DNA of 64,000 bases from Hysterangium stoloniferum (GCA_015178975.1 WHVD01000288.1:1-64000); one strand, 5' to 3'. Counted from the first letter of the stretch, positions 1-11,392 are shown. Translations and numbers: made by a program. The notes: generated by a model not told the origin, from the letters alone.

Positions 1-132
1 GTCAAGGAGATGAATGAACAAAGTTCAGCATGCCAAATTGATACAAATAAGGTCACATGACATGTTGATGATTCATATGATCCACTCCTACCTTATACTG
101 GTGTGTAATATTGAAAATCAGAGAAAATAATA

Positions 133-346
133 GAGGGTCAAAAAACTGCCCCAATGAGTGATTATTTTGTTTGATTTATTAAGCAATGAGTTTTGATTGG
201 AATCACATGACTTCTTAAGTTGGTAGATAGCCAACATGTTCTAGTATATCATGTGAATCTTTCAGAATTTTCGCTGATGTCATTCCTTCACACAGTATCA
301 ATCTTTCTAAAATGCACAAACATTGGGGCAGTTTTTTGACCCACTG
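133..346. mobile_element. Tc1/mariner-type MITE
   Basis: A 22-bp perfect inverted repeat lies at 135-156 and 321-342 (core CAAAAAACTGCCCCAATG), and the element is bordered by TA dinucleotides at 131-132 and 347-348. The right end, read inward, starts CAGTGGGTCAAAAAACTG; the left end has lost a few terminal bases. The start CAGTG followed by TCAAAAAAC matches the ends of the longer Tc1/mariner element at 44236-45823, so this is probably a short non-autonomous relative. The interior is about 160 bp and has no credible gene. Confidence 0.7.
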
Positions 347-488
347 TATGTCTGATTTGCTGACCCACATACACCACCACATACATCTGAAAGACCCTTC
401 TAAGATAATGACTCGATGAGGGTATTCCACAGCAAAGAAAAATTTCATGATTCTTGGAAATACTCCTTGAGGAACACCTAGCAGCACG

Positions 489-1309
489 GTGATATGTCCA
501 TCATCCTCTGCATATGCATCCCCAGCATTCTGTGTGCCTAATACTGCAATGGCATACCTGCTCTCGACATACCACCATGATGGGTTAATTATTAGTGGGA
601 GCTCAACAAGAACACCATCTGGGACAACTACCCACTGCCCCCAGGTTGATGATATTCTGTCAGACTGTGGTGGGGTGTGATATTTGGTAAATTAGACATG
701 ACAAACTCCTTTTTCCAGACCAGGGTGCACCCAAAGACATCCACCTGATAGCTGTACACACCCTTTGGGCACTGTATGAGTGGACCATCAGGCCAATGGG
801 AGGGTGCAATGCACCATCCACACACCAATGGCATATGACAGATGCACTGTGTCACTTACTCGGGAAGATCTGCCATGTATATCTGGATGACATCATTATA
901 TGGTCAAAGACACTGGAAGAACATAAATTCAATGTACAAGAAGTACTACAGGCACTGCATGCTGCCAAGTTGTATTGCAATCCCAACAAGTCTGTCCTTT
1001 TTGCTAGGGAGCTCTCCTTCCTTGGACACCACATCTCCTCAGAAGGCATCTGCCCAAATGCCCAGAAGACAGAACACATCACCAACTGGCCCAGCCAACC
1101 ACACCCATGAATGTCCAGGGTTTTCTGGGACTCCATCTTGGCATTCCTCTCTGCCTTAGCAGAACACACCACTGTCCTTACCCGCCTAACTATGAAAAGA
1201 ATGTGACTGCCAATTCCCCATCTGGACTCCAGAACACCACCAGGCCTTTGATGCTATCAAACAATTGGTCACCAGTACAGAGTGTCTCACAGTAATTGAT
1301 TATGATGAC
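489..1309 (+). pseudogene. Ty3/gypsy pol remnant: reverse transcriptase part
   Basis: Conceptual translation gives a Ty3/gypsy reverse transcriptase in pieces. The primer-grip side reads PQVDDILSDCGG near 640-680, and the catalytic YLDDIIIWSKTLEEH lies near 877-920, followed by the thumb region (FLGHHISSEGI). The active-site YxDD is present, but frameshifts and stops break the frame, for example a TGA right after SDCGG. The 5' side, including gag and the protease, is absent. The same element resumes at 1728 after a nested LTR. The element would have made cDNA from its own RNA; this copy cannot. The family call is firm; the limits are approximate. Confidence 0.85.
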
Positions 1310-1314
1310 CCAAT

Positions 1315-1722
1315 TGTTGAGTAGGAGACAAGAATTCGGGAGGATAGAGTCTAAACACAAATCTCAGTGAGTGAGTGAATGACTTTCACTTTATATTATA
1401 ATACCTAAACACGAATCTATAAGACATTTTGTAAGTAATAGAATAAGAATAAATGATTGTGCATATACCTCAGTGAGTGAGTGAATAACTTTCACTGAGG
1501 TATATGGCGAATTTTGTGTCCTTTTATTTACTTTGTAATTATTTAGGGGAGTAAAAGGAGAGATTTAGATACTTGAAGTTTCTAGCCCACTGCATCATTA
1601 AGGAGAAATAAGGAGTTAGTTCCCCTTATGGCATTATGGTATATGTGCATATATGTGCATACATTCATCATTGCAGATTCAATCGTGATCTTGGTTTATG
1701 TGAAGACTTGCTATTATTAACA
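1315..1722. mobile_element. solo LTR nested in the gypsy pol
   Basis: This 408-bp sequence begins TGTTGA and ends TTAACA (TG...CA with a short inverted end). It is flanked on both sides by the 5-bp direct repeat CCAAT (1310-1314 and 1723-1727). It sits between the RT and RNase H codons of the host element, and removing it with one CCAAT rejoins them. Inside is a 15-bp perfect inverted repeat (1462-1476 with 1492-1506, CATATACCTCAGTGA). This is the expected product of LTR-LTR recombination after insertion of a complete LTR retrotransposon. Its parent is not in the window. Confidence 0.9.
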
Positions 1723-1727
1723 CCAAT

Positions 1728-3665
1728 AGCCAAGATTTTCCTAACTACTGATGCCAGCGATTGACACACAGGTGCTGTGCATAGCTTTGGCAAGGATTGG
1801 GCCACAGTCCAACCTGTCACTTACCACTCATGCCAGTTGAACAATGATGAATGCAACTACCCAGTCCATGAGAAGGAACTATTAGCCATTATCAAGGCCT
1901 TTAAGAAGTGGTGTACCTGTCTCTTAGGGTGCCATTTTGAGGTCTACACAGACCACCAAACACTAGAGTACTTCCAGTCACAGAAGGAGATGTCTCACTG
2001 ACAGATGTGCTGGTCTATGTACCTTGCAGATTTCGTTTTCAACATTGTCTATATCTGAGGGGAAGACAACACCATTGCTGATGCTCTATCTCGCATGCCT
2101 GACTATGACCCCAATGCCATGCAAGCTGCCTGTGCATTAGCACACACCTGATCCCTGAAGAAGAGCATCATTGGAGGAATGCTCAACATCACTACTGACC
2201 CCATCCTACTGGACACTATCTGGCAAGGTTACCTCCAGGATGACTTTTGTAAACAGCTCAACAGCAATGTCACTGCAGGAAGCATCAAAGGTGCAAGGAA
2301 AGAAGCCGGTCTCCTTTATGTTGGACACCAACTCATTATCCCTTGTGACATCCTGATCTGAGAAACATTGTACCATCTCGCACATACACCCTGGATCATT
2401 TTAGATTTGAAAAAAGCTACAAATCTCTTCAGCACTCCTACTACTGGCCCAACATGAGGTGAGATTTAGAGACAGCATATATACTCTCATGCACTAAATG
2501 TCAGAGGAATAAAGACTGAACCAGCTGGCCTAGTGGTCCCTTACACCCCCTTCTGGTCCCAGATGGCTGTTTTGATACTGTTGCCATCAATTTCATTGGT
2601 CCACTCCCTGAAGAACAGGGGAAAGATACAGTCATAACCATGACTGATACTGACATTTGTCTAGCACCCATACATTCTTCTTATTCTGCAGCACAGATTG
2701 CAGTTGTACTCTTTGACAAATGGTATTGTGAAAATGGGTTAATGCTAAATATTGTGTCAGATTGTGACCCACTCTTTATATCTGAACTCTGGAAGGTGTT
2801 ACACAAACTTTCCAGAGTTAAATTGAAGATGTCCACTGCCTACCACCCACAAAGTGATGGCTCCAGCAAGCAAACCAACAAGACCCTCAACCAGCTGATT
2901 CAATACATGTTGATATCAACCAGAAGGGATGGGTGGCACAACTTACTCCAGTACATTTTGCTATCATGAACACTATCAAAACCTCCACAGGCTTCCCTCC
3001 ATTCTAGCTAAAAACAGGACACTCTCCATGCCTTATTCCTCCACTAGCACCCTTACCCCCAAGTGTCACCCCTGCTGAGGTGTCAGCACATGAGATCCTG
3101 TGCCACCTGGAGTTAGATGTCCAGGAAGCACAGGACAACCTGCTGCAAACATTCATCAGGCCTATCATGTGGACGAACACTGAGGTGCAGAAGTCCAATA
3201 CAAAGTGGACAAATTGGTAATGCTATCTACTACACACTGTTGCCATAACTACAAATGAAAAGGAAAGAAGCAGGTCACAAAGTTCATGCCCTGTTTTGAT
3301 GGCCTGTATGAGATAATGCATGCCTTCCCCGACAACTCAGTCAATACCTTACAACTTCCAAACAATCCCACTTCATACCTGGGTTCCACTCCAGCCTCCT
3401 CAAACCATTCATTCCAAATGACACCACCACCTTTTCCCACATTGTGACCTCACCCACCCTGGCATAGGAGTCACAGAAAATGGTACTGAAGAGACACTCA
3501 TGAATAGGATTGTTGATACATACTGGCACGGCCATGGTGTCCAATACTTGGTACACTGGGTGGGTTTTGGAAAGGACCATGATGAATGGCTGCCTCGCAG
3601 GGCCCTCGAAGACATGGAAGTGTTAGACATTTGGGAAAATGAAAATGGACTTGATGTTTGACTGT
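1728..3665 (+). pseudogene. Ty3/gypsy pol remnant: RNase H, integrase, chromodomain
   Basis: This continues the RT fragment at 489. RNase H is recognised from TTDASD (about 1740) through HEKELLAIIKAFKKW, the YTDHQTLEYF strand and ADALSRMPDY. The integrase zinc-finger region (about 2370-2520) and core (SDCDPLFISELW, then STAYHPQSDGSSKQTNKTLNQ) follow. A C-terminal chromodomain (VQYLVHWVGFGKDHDEWLPR) lies at about 3510-3655. Frameshifts and stops are frequent. Several stops and cysteines stand where the family has arginine (TGA or TGC for CGA or CGC), which points to C-to-T decay at CpG. It is a chromovirus-type element and is non-functional here. Confidence 0.88.
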
Positions 3666-3690
3666 GTTGAAGTTTTTAGAAGGGGAGGGG

Positions 3691-4142
3691 TGTAATCCTG
3701 GCCATCTTACCACAGGCACACATTACAGATCAACTCCACATGGTCTCAGACAACCCTCCTTTTTGCTCCATCTGATCATCTCTGATGTCAGCTGAGCTAC
3801 CCCTCTGTTCTCCTACCTCACAGCACAGCCTCAATTACCCTTGTTTCCTTGTGTCGGCATCAGATGTCTGTCAAAGGTATATCAACTCTCAAAAGACATA
3901 TCAACTCTCAAAAGACATATCAACTCTCAAAAGACATATCAACTCTCAAAAGACATATCAACTCTCAAAAGACATATCAACTCTCAAAAGACATATCAAC
4001 TCTCAAAAGACATATCAACTCTCAAAAGACATAGTTACAAGTAGGATCCTTAATTTCTGTATCAAAGAACTATCTACTAGTAAACAGACAAAACTTAGTC
4101 CTGTCTGCATTGACTCAGTGAGGTCAATCAATGACCTTACAG
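3691..4142 (+). mobile_element. probable 3' LTR of the gypsy remnant
   Basis: A purine-rich tract (AAGGGGAGGGG, 3680-3690) follows the pol stop and is immediately followed by TGTAATCCTGGCC, a typical polypurine tract to LTR junction. The end is uncertain: ACCTTACA at about 4135-4142 would match the TGTAA start as an inverted terminus. No 5' LTR copy is present to confirm the length. It contains the 19-bp tandem array at 3879-4030. Confidence 0.5.
3879..4030. repeat. 19-bp tandem repeat, 8 identical copies
   Basis: The unit ATATCAACTCTCAAAAGAC occurs eight times without a mismatch. Because 19 is not a multiple of 3, every plus-strand frame shows the same 19-residue periodic peptide, so the apparent ORFs across it are artefacts. 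It lies inside the probable LTR. Confidence 0.97.
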
Positions 4143-4690
4143 AGGGGCAGGTACTTTTATCCATTTGCCTGGGGTTACTCAAAGTGAAATGGTAGGGAGT
4201 ATGTTGCATGGGCTTCCATTTGAAACTATGTTCTAATTGAATTTAATTATATATTTAAAAGATAAGATGATGTAAGATTATTATAGCTATATGGATATCT
4301 GAGTTACCTCACCATGCCACCAAGGAGTGAGTTGTGTGGTTATCTGTAGGACTGGCTTGCTTCAAGGTGGGCCCCCCAACACTCCATCATGCATCTTGAT
4401 GTTAAATCACACCATCTAATTTGTTGAAAGTTCCAGTGTTGAAAGCAACTATTTCCCAATTTGTATAACTGGCAGTTGCTCAGTTTGGTACCATCCCTAT
4501 TGCTGTTAGAATTAAAGAGAGCACGAAGTACATCGAGACACAGTGGAAGCAAGCAAAGAACGTTAATATTAGTAAGTAACTGTACAGTACAACAAAATGT
4601 GTAAAATATTACTGCAATCAATGCTTTTTGAAAGTTAAATTATAAACAAAATTCAACAAATTCAACACACTCTCTTAATTGAACCTTTCA
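4143..4690. other. no gene recognised
   Basis: This is A+T-rich DNA between the gypsy LTR and the copia gag relic. No ORF with family resemblance and no clear repeat was seen. Confidence 0.5.
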
Positions 4691-4699
4691 ACTCCATAG

Positions 4700-5045
4700 A
4701 GTTCAAACCCAGATGATAATATGATTGGCAGTTACGCCAGATTTGACGATATCACTTGAGTCTGCAACATTGGCTTTGGTGGAGTCCTTAGGAGTGGGTC
4801 AATCAATTTTGTAGTGGCCACATCCACCACAATTAAAACACAAAATGTTTGGTGGGCACTTAAATGTATGGCCACAGGCAGCAACAATGGCCTGGGTGTT
4901 AAAATCCTTATCTGGGAGGGATAAAAAATGAGGACCAAACTGATGTGACTCTTCATTAAGTAAACAACTAATGAGATAGTCGAGTGTGAGCTGTTACAGT
5001 GGGACAGCATCCAAGCTGATGACAAATTTGTTGTATGACTCATTG
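4700..5045 (-). pseudogene. Ty1/copia gag C-terminal fragment
   Basis: The minus-strand translation (stop-interrupted) has the copia gag segment ESYNKFVISLDAVPL...QLTLDYLISCLLNEE, followed by a zinc knuckle CFNCGGCGHYKID whose last cysteine codon is now TGA. The N-terminal part is missing: the fragment starts almost directly at the LTR-like sequence on its upstream side (5060-5755). Gag would have formed the retrotransposon particle. The pol gene is absent, so this is an internally deleted element. Confidence 0.65.
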
Positions 5046-5059
5046 TCACAAATATACAA

Positions 5060-5755
5060 ACTTAGATTTCGATAATATTCAATTTAATATTTCTTTGACA
5101 TTTCTTTGACATTTCTTTGACATTTCTTTGACATTTCTTTGACATTTCTTTGACATTTCTTTGACATTTCTTTGACATTTCTTTGACATTTCTTTGACAT
5201 TTCTTTGACATTTCTTTGACATTTCTTTGACATTTCTTTGACATTTCTTTGACATTTCTTTGACATTTCTTTGACATTTCTTTGACATTTCTTTGACATT
5301 TCTTTGACATTTCTTTGACATTTCTTTGACATTTCTTTGACATTTCTTTGACTTTCCGACTCAACTTCTGACTCAACTATTCTTCGACAATATCTTCGAC
5401 AATCTTGAATATCTTCGACTTGTCTCAGGTTGATGTCATTGATGATTTCACTTTGATATCATATTATCATCATAGGTAAATGATATATAGTATATACATA
5501 AGGGCAATGATAGGAACGAAGGAAGTCAGTCAGAAAACCTGTACTATATTATATTTACTGTATTATATAATTGTCGAACTTTTTCCGAGCCTTTCTTTGA
5601 CTTGTTTATTTGTGAGCCTCTGTGTCCTATCTTTGCCTCATGCTTTATCAACAGGACGAATTAATACTTCATCAAATGAGGCATCTTTATTCGATATTGT
5701 TGAATATTCTTCGATTGTTTATTCGACTTTATTGAGTAAAATTTGATTCGTGACA
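5060..5755 (-). mobile_element. LTR of the copia relic
   Basis: Read on the minus strand, the sequence starts TGTCACGAATC at 5755 and runs into the gag fragment, the expected place for a 5' LTR. It includes a TTCGAC-rich region and the 11-bp tandem array. The inner boundary near 5060 is a guess, because the second LTR is missing. Confidence 0.5.
5089..5352. repeat. 11-bp tandem repeat, 24 copies
   Basis: The unit ATTTCTTTGAC is repeated 24 times with no mismatch (264 bp). On the minus strand all three frames read as an 11-residue periodic peptide because 11 is not divisible by 3; none of these is a gene. Perfect homogeneity suggests recent slippage or unequal exchange. Confidence 0.97.
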
Positions 5756-6420
5756 CTCATCAAGGCTGTTTGGTACCAAAATGGTCTCTTCATCTTTGCA
5801 AGTTTTTAACCATTGATAGAGGGTGTCATTTATGTCAGTGGTTGGAGGACACTCACTCACCTTTCAACTCACTGTTTCTGGAGAGGTGGCTCTCAATATC
5901 GCTTCATGCTGGCATCAGTTGGAAACCATTGGACACTAGCAACAATCTGTTGGTGGGGTGGATGGACAGAGGGAGAGCATGTAAGTTTCATTAAATATTG
6001 GACAGAGATTGATCAGAGCTAATATTGGGAAGAAGCGAGATACTCTGATAAGATACCTACTTGATGAGCTCCATTATTATGAGGAGGGGCATGGTGATGC
6101 TTTGTGACCAATTCAACGTGAAGTCAACATGTCATTCCTTGGTGAGCATAAGGATATCCACCCAGCGTCACTCTTAGAAATGAAAGAGTTGTGGTCTTCT
6201 ATGGAGAGATCTATGGGGAAACAAATTAAAGCTGAATTCTCTCATTCAATTTCTGGGGTAGCAGCAGCCTCCCACCGGCATGGTGAACACACAGGAATAC
6301 AACCTGACAACACCACCACCAATGCAACCAATGTGACCCCAATTCCACTCCTGTTATCATCATTATCAGCACCGTCTCCCCCTCCTGGGCTATGCATTCC
6401 AGCTGCATGAAAAGGCATTC
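5756..6420 (+). pseudogene. Crypton-like tyrosine recombinase, C-terminal fragment
   Basis: Translation gives THCFWRGGSQYRFM...WTLATICWWGGWTEGEH. A probable intron then starts GTAAGT and ends near the GCTAATATT branch site, and RDTLIRYLLDEL follows with the likely catalytic tyrosine. A downstream Ser/Thr/Pro-rich tail ends at about 6408. The second copy in this window (45826-46838) has HCFRRG where this one has HCFWRG, so the arginine of the HxxR catalytic pair is lost here (CGG to TGG). These enzymes cut and rejoin DNA through a phosphotyrosine link. The 5' part is missing; the copia LTR abuts it at 5755. Confidence 0.7.
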
Positions 6421-6429
6421 CAAGGCATG

Positions 6430-7005
6430 AGCGATGGCTCACATTTGTACATGATTGGGAAAATATAGATGAAAGTCAAGGTCTCCACAAATCGCTGAAG
6501 GATAAACTTCTATTTATTAGACTCAAAGTATCTTGATTCTAATTCCATGAACAGATGCGGACGTGACACTGAGGTCTTTCTAAAAAAGTGGCCGATGGCA
6601 GTAAATGGTACAACAGAGCTCACCCTTGCACTAAGGGATGCTCTCAAAGAAGAAGGTACTTCTAAACCACGGAGAAGCCAATATGGCACTCCCAAAGAAC
6701 AGGAGAAAAAAGTGCAAAAATAGTGCTGAGGTGAATATGGGAGGGAAACACTGGAAGTAGGTAGGATGATTCCCATGACTGTAACAAGGAGGGAGACAAA
6801 GGATGATGATACTAGTAGTTAGCCGTAATTAGATTGGGCAGAACAATGGCAAGTGAGACATGTGTGCACCTAGCAATGGCACAATGGGGATGCCCCTTTT
6901 TGTGAAGCTTTGCTCCATGCATGTGGCAATGTATGTGTTCATGGCATATATCTCCGTGAGAGTGCAAGGATTGAGATTATCATTGTCGTGTCTGAACTCG
7001 CACTA
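6430..7005. other. no gene recognised
   Basis: Short ORFs occur, including a plus-strand stretch TTELTLALRDALKEEG near 6608-6655 that may be the tail of a transposon gene, but nothing can be assigned. Confidence 0.4.
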
Positions 7006-7009
7006 CCGC

Positions 7010-7470
7010 GCACGGCACACATCAGTCCTGCATCATCCCCACAATAGATAGACATGACATACCTCACACTGTCTCCTGTCCCTACAAACACACACAGGGC
7101 TGACCCGCTGTACCGCTTCAATGCCACCGTCACTTCGTCATGCCACTGGCCTCCTGAGGCCGAGGCTCAGCCCAAATGCAGCAAGCATGCACCAAACCAT
7201 GGTCTGTAGCAGCAATCGTGCATGGTCATTTGTGCAGAATGTGCTCATGCCCGTGACAGACACTGACACAGAGATGTCCACGGGGGTGTGCATGTCGGGG
7301 TATTATGGCACCCCGTACTCGAGCTGTGACTCATCCCTGCGGTTTGTGAACCTCACACTGGACTGGCTCAAGTGGGAATGGGCAGGCAAGGTTGATTTCA
7401 TCAGTGCCGATCTGAATGTGGCAGGTGCTCTGATAATGAAGGGAAGATTGCTTTTCATACAATGGTAAGT
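7010..7470 (+). pseudogene. endopolyphosphatase-like fragment
   Basis: The stretch MSGYYGTPYSSCDSSLRFVN (about 7291-7350), followed by LTLDWLKWEWAGKVDFI, resembles the N-terminal region of fungal endopolyphosphatase/calcineurin-like phosphoesterases (GYYGTP-CDSP, then a xVDFxxWTGD core). A segment ADPLYRFNATVTSSCH (about 7098-7145), preceded by a possible intron end (CACACAG), fits the residues just upstream. The WTGD metal-binding motif expected after DFI is absent and the frame changes, so the gene is a broken fragment. The family enzyme cuts inorganic polyphosphate in vacuoles. Confidence 0.55.
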
Positions 7471-7474
7471 TCAA

Positions 7475-9300
7475 GTTCCTACCTGCAACAGAAGTAGCAA
7501 TAGGCATGGACCCAACCAACCCAACTGAACCAACTGCCCCAAGACCAAAGTATTGGCCGTCGGTGAAATACTCTGGGCACAACTTGAAGGAAGTTTGAGA
7601 AGGGGGAGAAATATTAATTTGATAAAGAGAACAGTGAGACTCGCCCCATAATGACCATACTGAGCAATATCGTGCTGAACCTTGTGAATTCTCTTCATAA
7701 TTCATGTTCGAGACTGAGCTGTCTGAGAATGGCAGAATCATCATCCTGTTGTTGAGTGTTATGTGTGAGCTTCATAAACTGGTTCAGTTGTGTGCCATGT
7801 AGTGGAACAATTGGGATGTTGCCTACAAATCAAAATTGCAGTGGTCTCCAAGACGGCGAAATCTCCGTCTTTGTGGTCAACTATGGTGGGAATATGACCT
7901 GTCATTACTTTTAAATTAGTGTTATGTCAGGCCCAATAACCATAGGTGCTGACCATTGGGATTACTGTTGGAGTCTGCGAGCCATAGAAGCTGTGCGACC
8001 CCCATGTTGTCTCAGATGTTTGATTCTGAGATTGAATTGAGTATCTGGGTATATAATAAAGGTCATGTAGTCAGTGTTATACAATAATGTTCTTTGCCCT
8101 TTTACATTAAGTCTCCCAAAATATTCAATAATTACCTTTGAATGAGATGGCTTTGACCTCATCTGAAATTTCTACTTGTTATAGTTTAAATCAGGGAGGG
8201 AATTGTAGCACTCACAAGGAACATCAAGTTCTTCCAATGCAATTGAGATGGGATCACCTAGCATATTAACATCAGCGAATATTGATCCAAGCTACATATT
8301 GAACCAGACCATTGGGGGTGCTCACAGTGTAAAGAGTTATGGGTTTCAACATTTTTATTTGAGGAAGACAGATTTTCCCATCAGGTCTTAAATACTACAA
8401 AGATAATCCCCTGGTGGCGTATTCGCACATCATAAGCTTTTTCCAATTGTGGCTTGAAATAAATAATTAAGGCACTTCCCATTAATCCATCCGTCCCCAA
8501 CCACTCTCAAGTGCATATCCCGCATTACCTTATTCCTAGGCTTGATCTAAATTAGCAGATGATGCAATATGCAGCAATTCGATGCTGTACCTTGAGTTTA
8601 TGCATCCATGTAGATGAGGAGTACTCGGATTTCTAATAAAATATTAGCAATGTCTTAATTATGTTAGCTGAGATCATTTTGGTTTGTGACCTGCCCACTG
8701 AGTACTCAATTACATATATATATACATGTGTGAATCCATCGCACTAGCACCGTTCCTGTTGCAAGTATCCATGGTCAGCGATAAAATGAAAAGGTAGAAT
8801 ATGCGCCGAAGAAGGTGAGGGTTCGGACTTTCCTTGAAGATATGCCCCGGTTGGTAGGTATAATATTGTTTCGTCAAGCATCGAGTTGTGCTCATGGTCT
8901 CTCCCAATTATATTGTAAATATTGTAAATATATATATATATATATTACATTTTGCCCAGGGAGCGACCAAGCGTGGGACGATACTGCCTAATCGGGAATA
9001 CTCGGGTATCTCGCGCGCGGGGTATCCCGCGGATGAGCACGGAGGCAAAACGGGGTGGCCAAAAGCGGCTTAAAATTGGCGAACTAAGTCCCCTTAAAAC
9101 CCTTGATTACATAATGATACAGTGTCAAAAAAGTCTGGGGATTTATTTGAGGTTGGGTACGACTTGTAATTACATGTTGGTAACTAATCTGTTGAAAGTC
9201 TTAGTATATCCAAAAACCAGGGAATGTTGAATCCGAGGAATGCTAGAGGAATCCGAGAAATATCATATGATTGTTGAGATACTCGATAGGCGCTTATGAT
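7475..9300. other. no gene recognised; (TA)n microsatellite
   Basis: There are about 1.8 kb without a supported gene. A short (TA)n run lies at about 8928-8946. A TACAGTGTCAAAAAAGTC motif at 9117 resembles a Tc1/mariner end, but no partner end was found. Short ORFs are below the level expected to be meaningful. Confidence 0.5.
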
Positions 9301-9465
9301 CCTTCCGATTGTAACCTGGGATACTGGGATACAGCGTAGGGATACGGTGCTGTTCTGTCAGGAGAGGAAGCCGCTCACAGGAATACTGCCTTCAGTAAGA
9401 TTCATGTTGTACGATATCAAGAGAGGCCGCAAACACACCTTCACAGGCCGGCAACAGCAGCATCG

Positions 9466-11130
9466 TCACCGAAACTCGTGCTCGAAAAAACCGTCGCCCA
9501 AGATGCATCCACCATAGCCATCCGTGACCTGCCTCATTCGCTTGTGTCTCATGGATCGCCTTGCCCTTGCATCCTTGAATCGATCCTTGGAAGGTGGATA
9601 CTTGTCATGGTTGTGCTTCATGGCGTATGTTACTTGAGTGGGATGGAGTCGCATCAACTGGAATGAACCCGTTTCTTCTCTCCATGTCATTGATGCTTGA
9701 ACACCTTCGTGTTGGGCTGTCCCACGAGGCAGCATTGCCTAGAACGTAGGTGAGTCAAAACAACCTGTATCACCCCAGGGTGCCTATTCTTACCTCTATT
9801 ATCTGTCCTGCCAATTTCCAAAGAGTCAACTTCCACGGCGACCCAACAAGGGCCGATTTGTCAAGAAAACGGAAAAACCATCTCCCAATTTGACCACTCC
9901 GCACGTCGACGGGGGACACAAGCCATGTCTTGTTGCCGATGATTCGATTCGCATTAAGGTCGCTGTCTGTATGGGAAGAACGGAATTCGAGATCGCCTGT
10001 TGCTGTTATGACATTCTTACAGCAAAACCACGAAACTGGCTTTGACGGGGAACGAGCATTCTCTAGAGCTTCCGCAGGACCCTCCTCCTCGGGATCATCA
10101 GCAATGACGATTCCTATAATGCCTCTGTTTCCTGCAGTTTCCAAGTGAGCTTCGATGGAGAGCCACTGTGGGTTATTGGGAACAGCTTGTTGTGATTTGA
10201 GATAGCAGTCTCGATGGGAAGGACAGAACCAAGACATGTGTACCGTGGTTGCCGATACGTGGTCCGCAGCATCGGGAGGACGGTCGCACGCATTGTGACT
10301 GAGAAGCTCAAGATGAATCCTTATATCCACCGCTGGCCGACAACAAGCCACGTCTGGTGTTTGATTATATTTCGTGGCGGCGAAGGGCAACGGGTCTTTA
10401 GAGCCATAACCTCCCCAGTGTGCTACGTCAAATGCGTACATTTGGCGCGTGTCCACTTCTTCTATCATGGAGATCGACCTTTCAGGATATCCGCTTTCCG
10501 GCAGTTTTGACTGGAACAACGTAAGCTTGCAATGACTTACACTCATTAGTTGATGTTTATACTTACACTTGTTCTCAGTGTTGCCGACTTGGACTGCAGC
10601 TCATTGAGCAGGTTATCATTTATCTGCATACGTGGACCCAAGGGAGTTTCGTCCGAAATTGCGCCGCTTTGAGAGGTCTAAGCATAAGACCTGCATTAGT
10701 AGATTGATGAAGGGCGAAAAGGCGCACACGCACTGGTTTCGCAAAAGAGACGTATGGTCTTCGCATCCGGTTCGCCAAGCCATTATCCGTCCTTTTCAAC
10801 TCAACAACATTGAACTTCGCTGAGGAGAGCTGGGCAATCATTCCTTGTACAGTTACAGCTGGGACATGATGACCGATAACCCCTTGAAGTGGTAACTATA
10901 ACATGTGAGTTGACGACTTGAACTATGTCATCTCCTGTACCTACCTTCGTTCTTAACTCACACTTGCCCATAAGTTCATCTATTGTGGTCGTCGTTGTCG
11001 GACGAGCAACGTCTAGAGTTACGGAAAGATGTTGTCTAGTCACGTCGGTCAGTCCTTGGCCTGCGAGGGCGAATGGAACGACGAGTAGCATTGCCAGCAC
11101 CGAGGATATGCTGTAGAAACGTGAGGCCAT
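9466..11130 (-). CDS. secreted-protein family, copy A (five exons)
   Basis: The proposed exons on the minus strand are 11130-10945, 10895-10734, 10677-10567, 10510-9794 and 9738-9466, giving 482 residues. All introns are GT-AG, 49-56 nt; intron 2 has the branch site TACTAAT. The start is chosen because it opens a signal-peptide-like segment (MASRFYSIS, then a hydrophobic core ending FALA before GQGL); an in-frame ATG 20 codons upstream is less likely. Exon 4 holds the conserved core, with VHMSWFCPSH, the acidic DDPEEEGPAE and RIIGNKTW. The C-terminus is basic. The protein is probably secreted, but its function and fold are not recognised. Copy B is an inverted homologue with identical lengths for exons 2 and 3, and copy C is a divergent paralogue. 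Confidence 0.75.
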
Positions 11131-11392
11131 GGTCAGCACAATGATACTCGGGGGTTCTTGCGCAAACATACATCCAGCTCCTTTCCCCACTCCAGTTCGC
11201 CGTCCATCTCCAGCCCATTACACCCCTCCGTACTTCCCCTACAGGGTTATTTCGTTCGGATGGACCGAGTCGCATTCCTTCCTCGATCAGGTGTGGGAGC
11301 CTTTTGGCCAGCATGGACAGCGCTGCTATTTTTCCCGGTGGAGGCAGGAACACTGGCGGTTGATGGACTGCTCGTTGGGGTAGTTCCGACAT
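11036..11392 (-). other. upstream overlapping ORF of copy A
   Basis: A 118-codon ORF beginning MSELPQRA opens 262 nt before the main start and runs past it in another frame. Copy B has the matching ORF (MSEIPQ, at 15873) with the same frame offset and an 18-nt length difference, and the shared part GWRW-ANWSGERSW is well conserved. In a third frame, copies A, B and C share a Ser/Thr-rich reading ending NATRSIRT or a close match, followed by a stop codon at the same place, without a visible ATG. It could be a translational control leader or just conserved 5' untranslated sequence. Confidence 0.35.

Noticed and set aside
3785..4195. Plus-strand ORFs with a QLSKDISTLKRHINSQKTY repeat
   Set aside because: They are frames of the 19-bp tandem repeat inside a probable LTR.
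5089..5352. Possible CRISPR array
   Set aside because: The units are contiguous without spacers and lie in a eukaryotic retrotransposon LTR.
5062..5376. Three overlapping minus-strand ORFs with an MSKKCQRNVKE-type repeat
   Set aside because: They are all frames of the 11-bp tandem repeat; the periodic peptide is a by-product of a unit length not divisible by three.
9117..9140. Tc1/mariner end TACAGTGTCAAAAAAGTC
   Set aside because: No inverted partner was found within a few kb; a single 18-nt match is weak.
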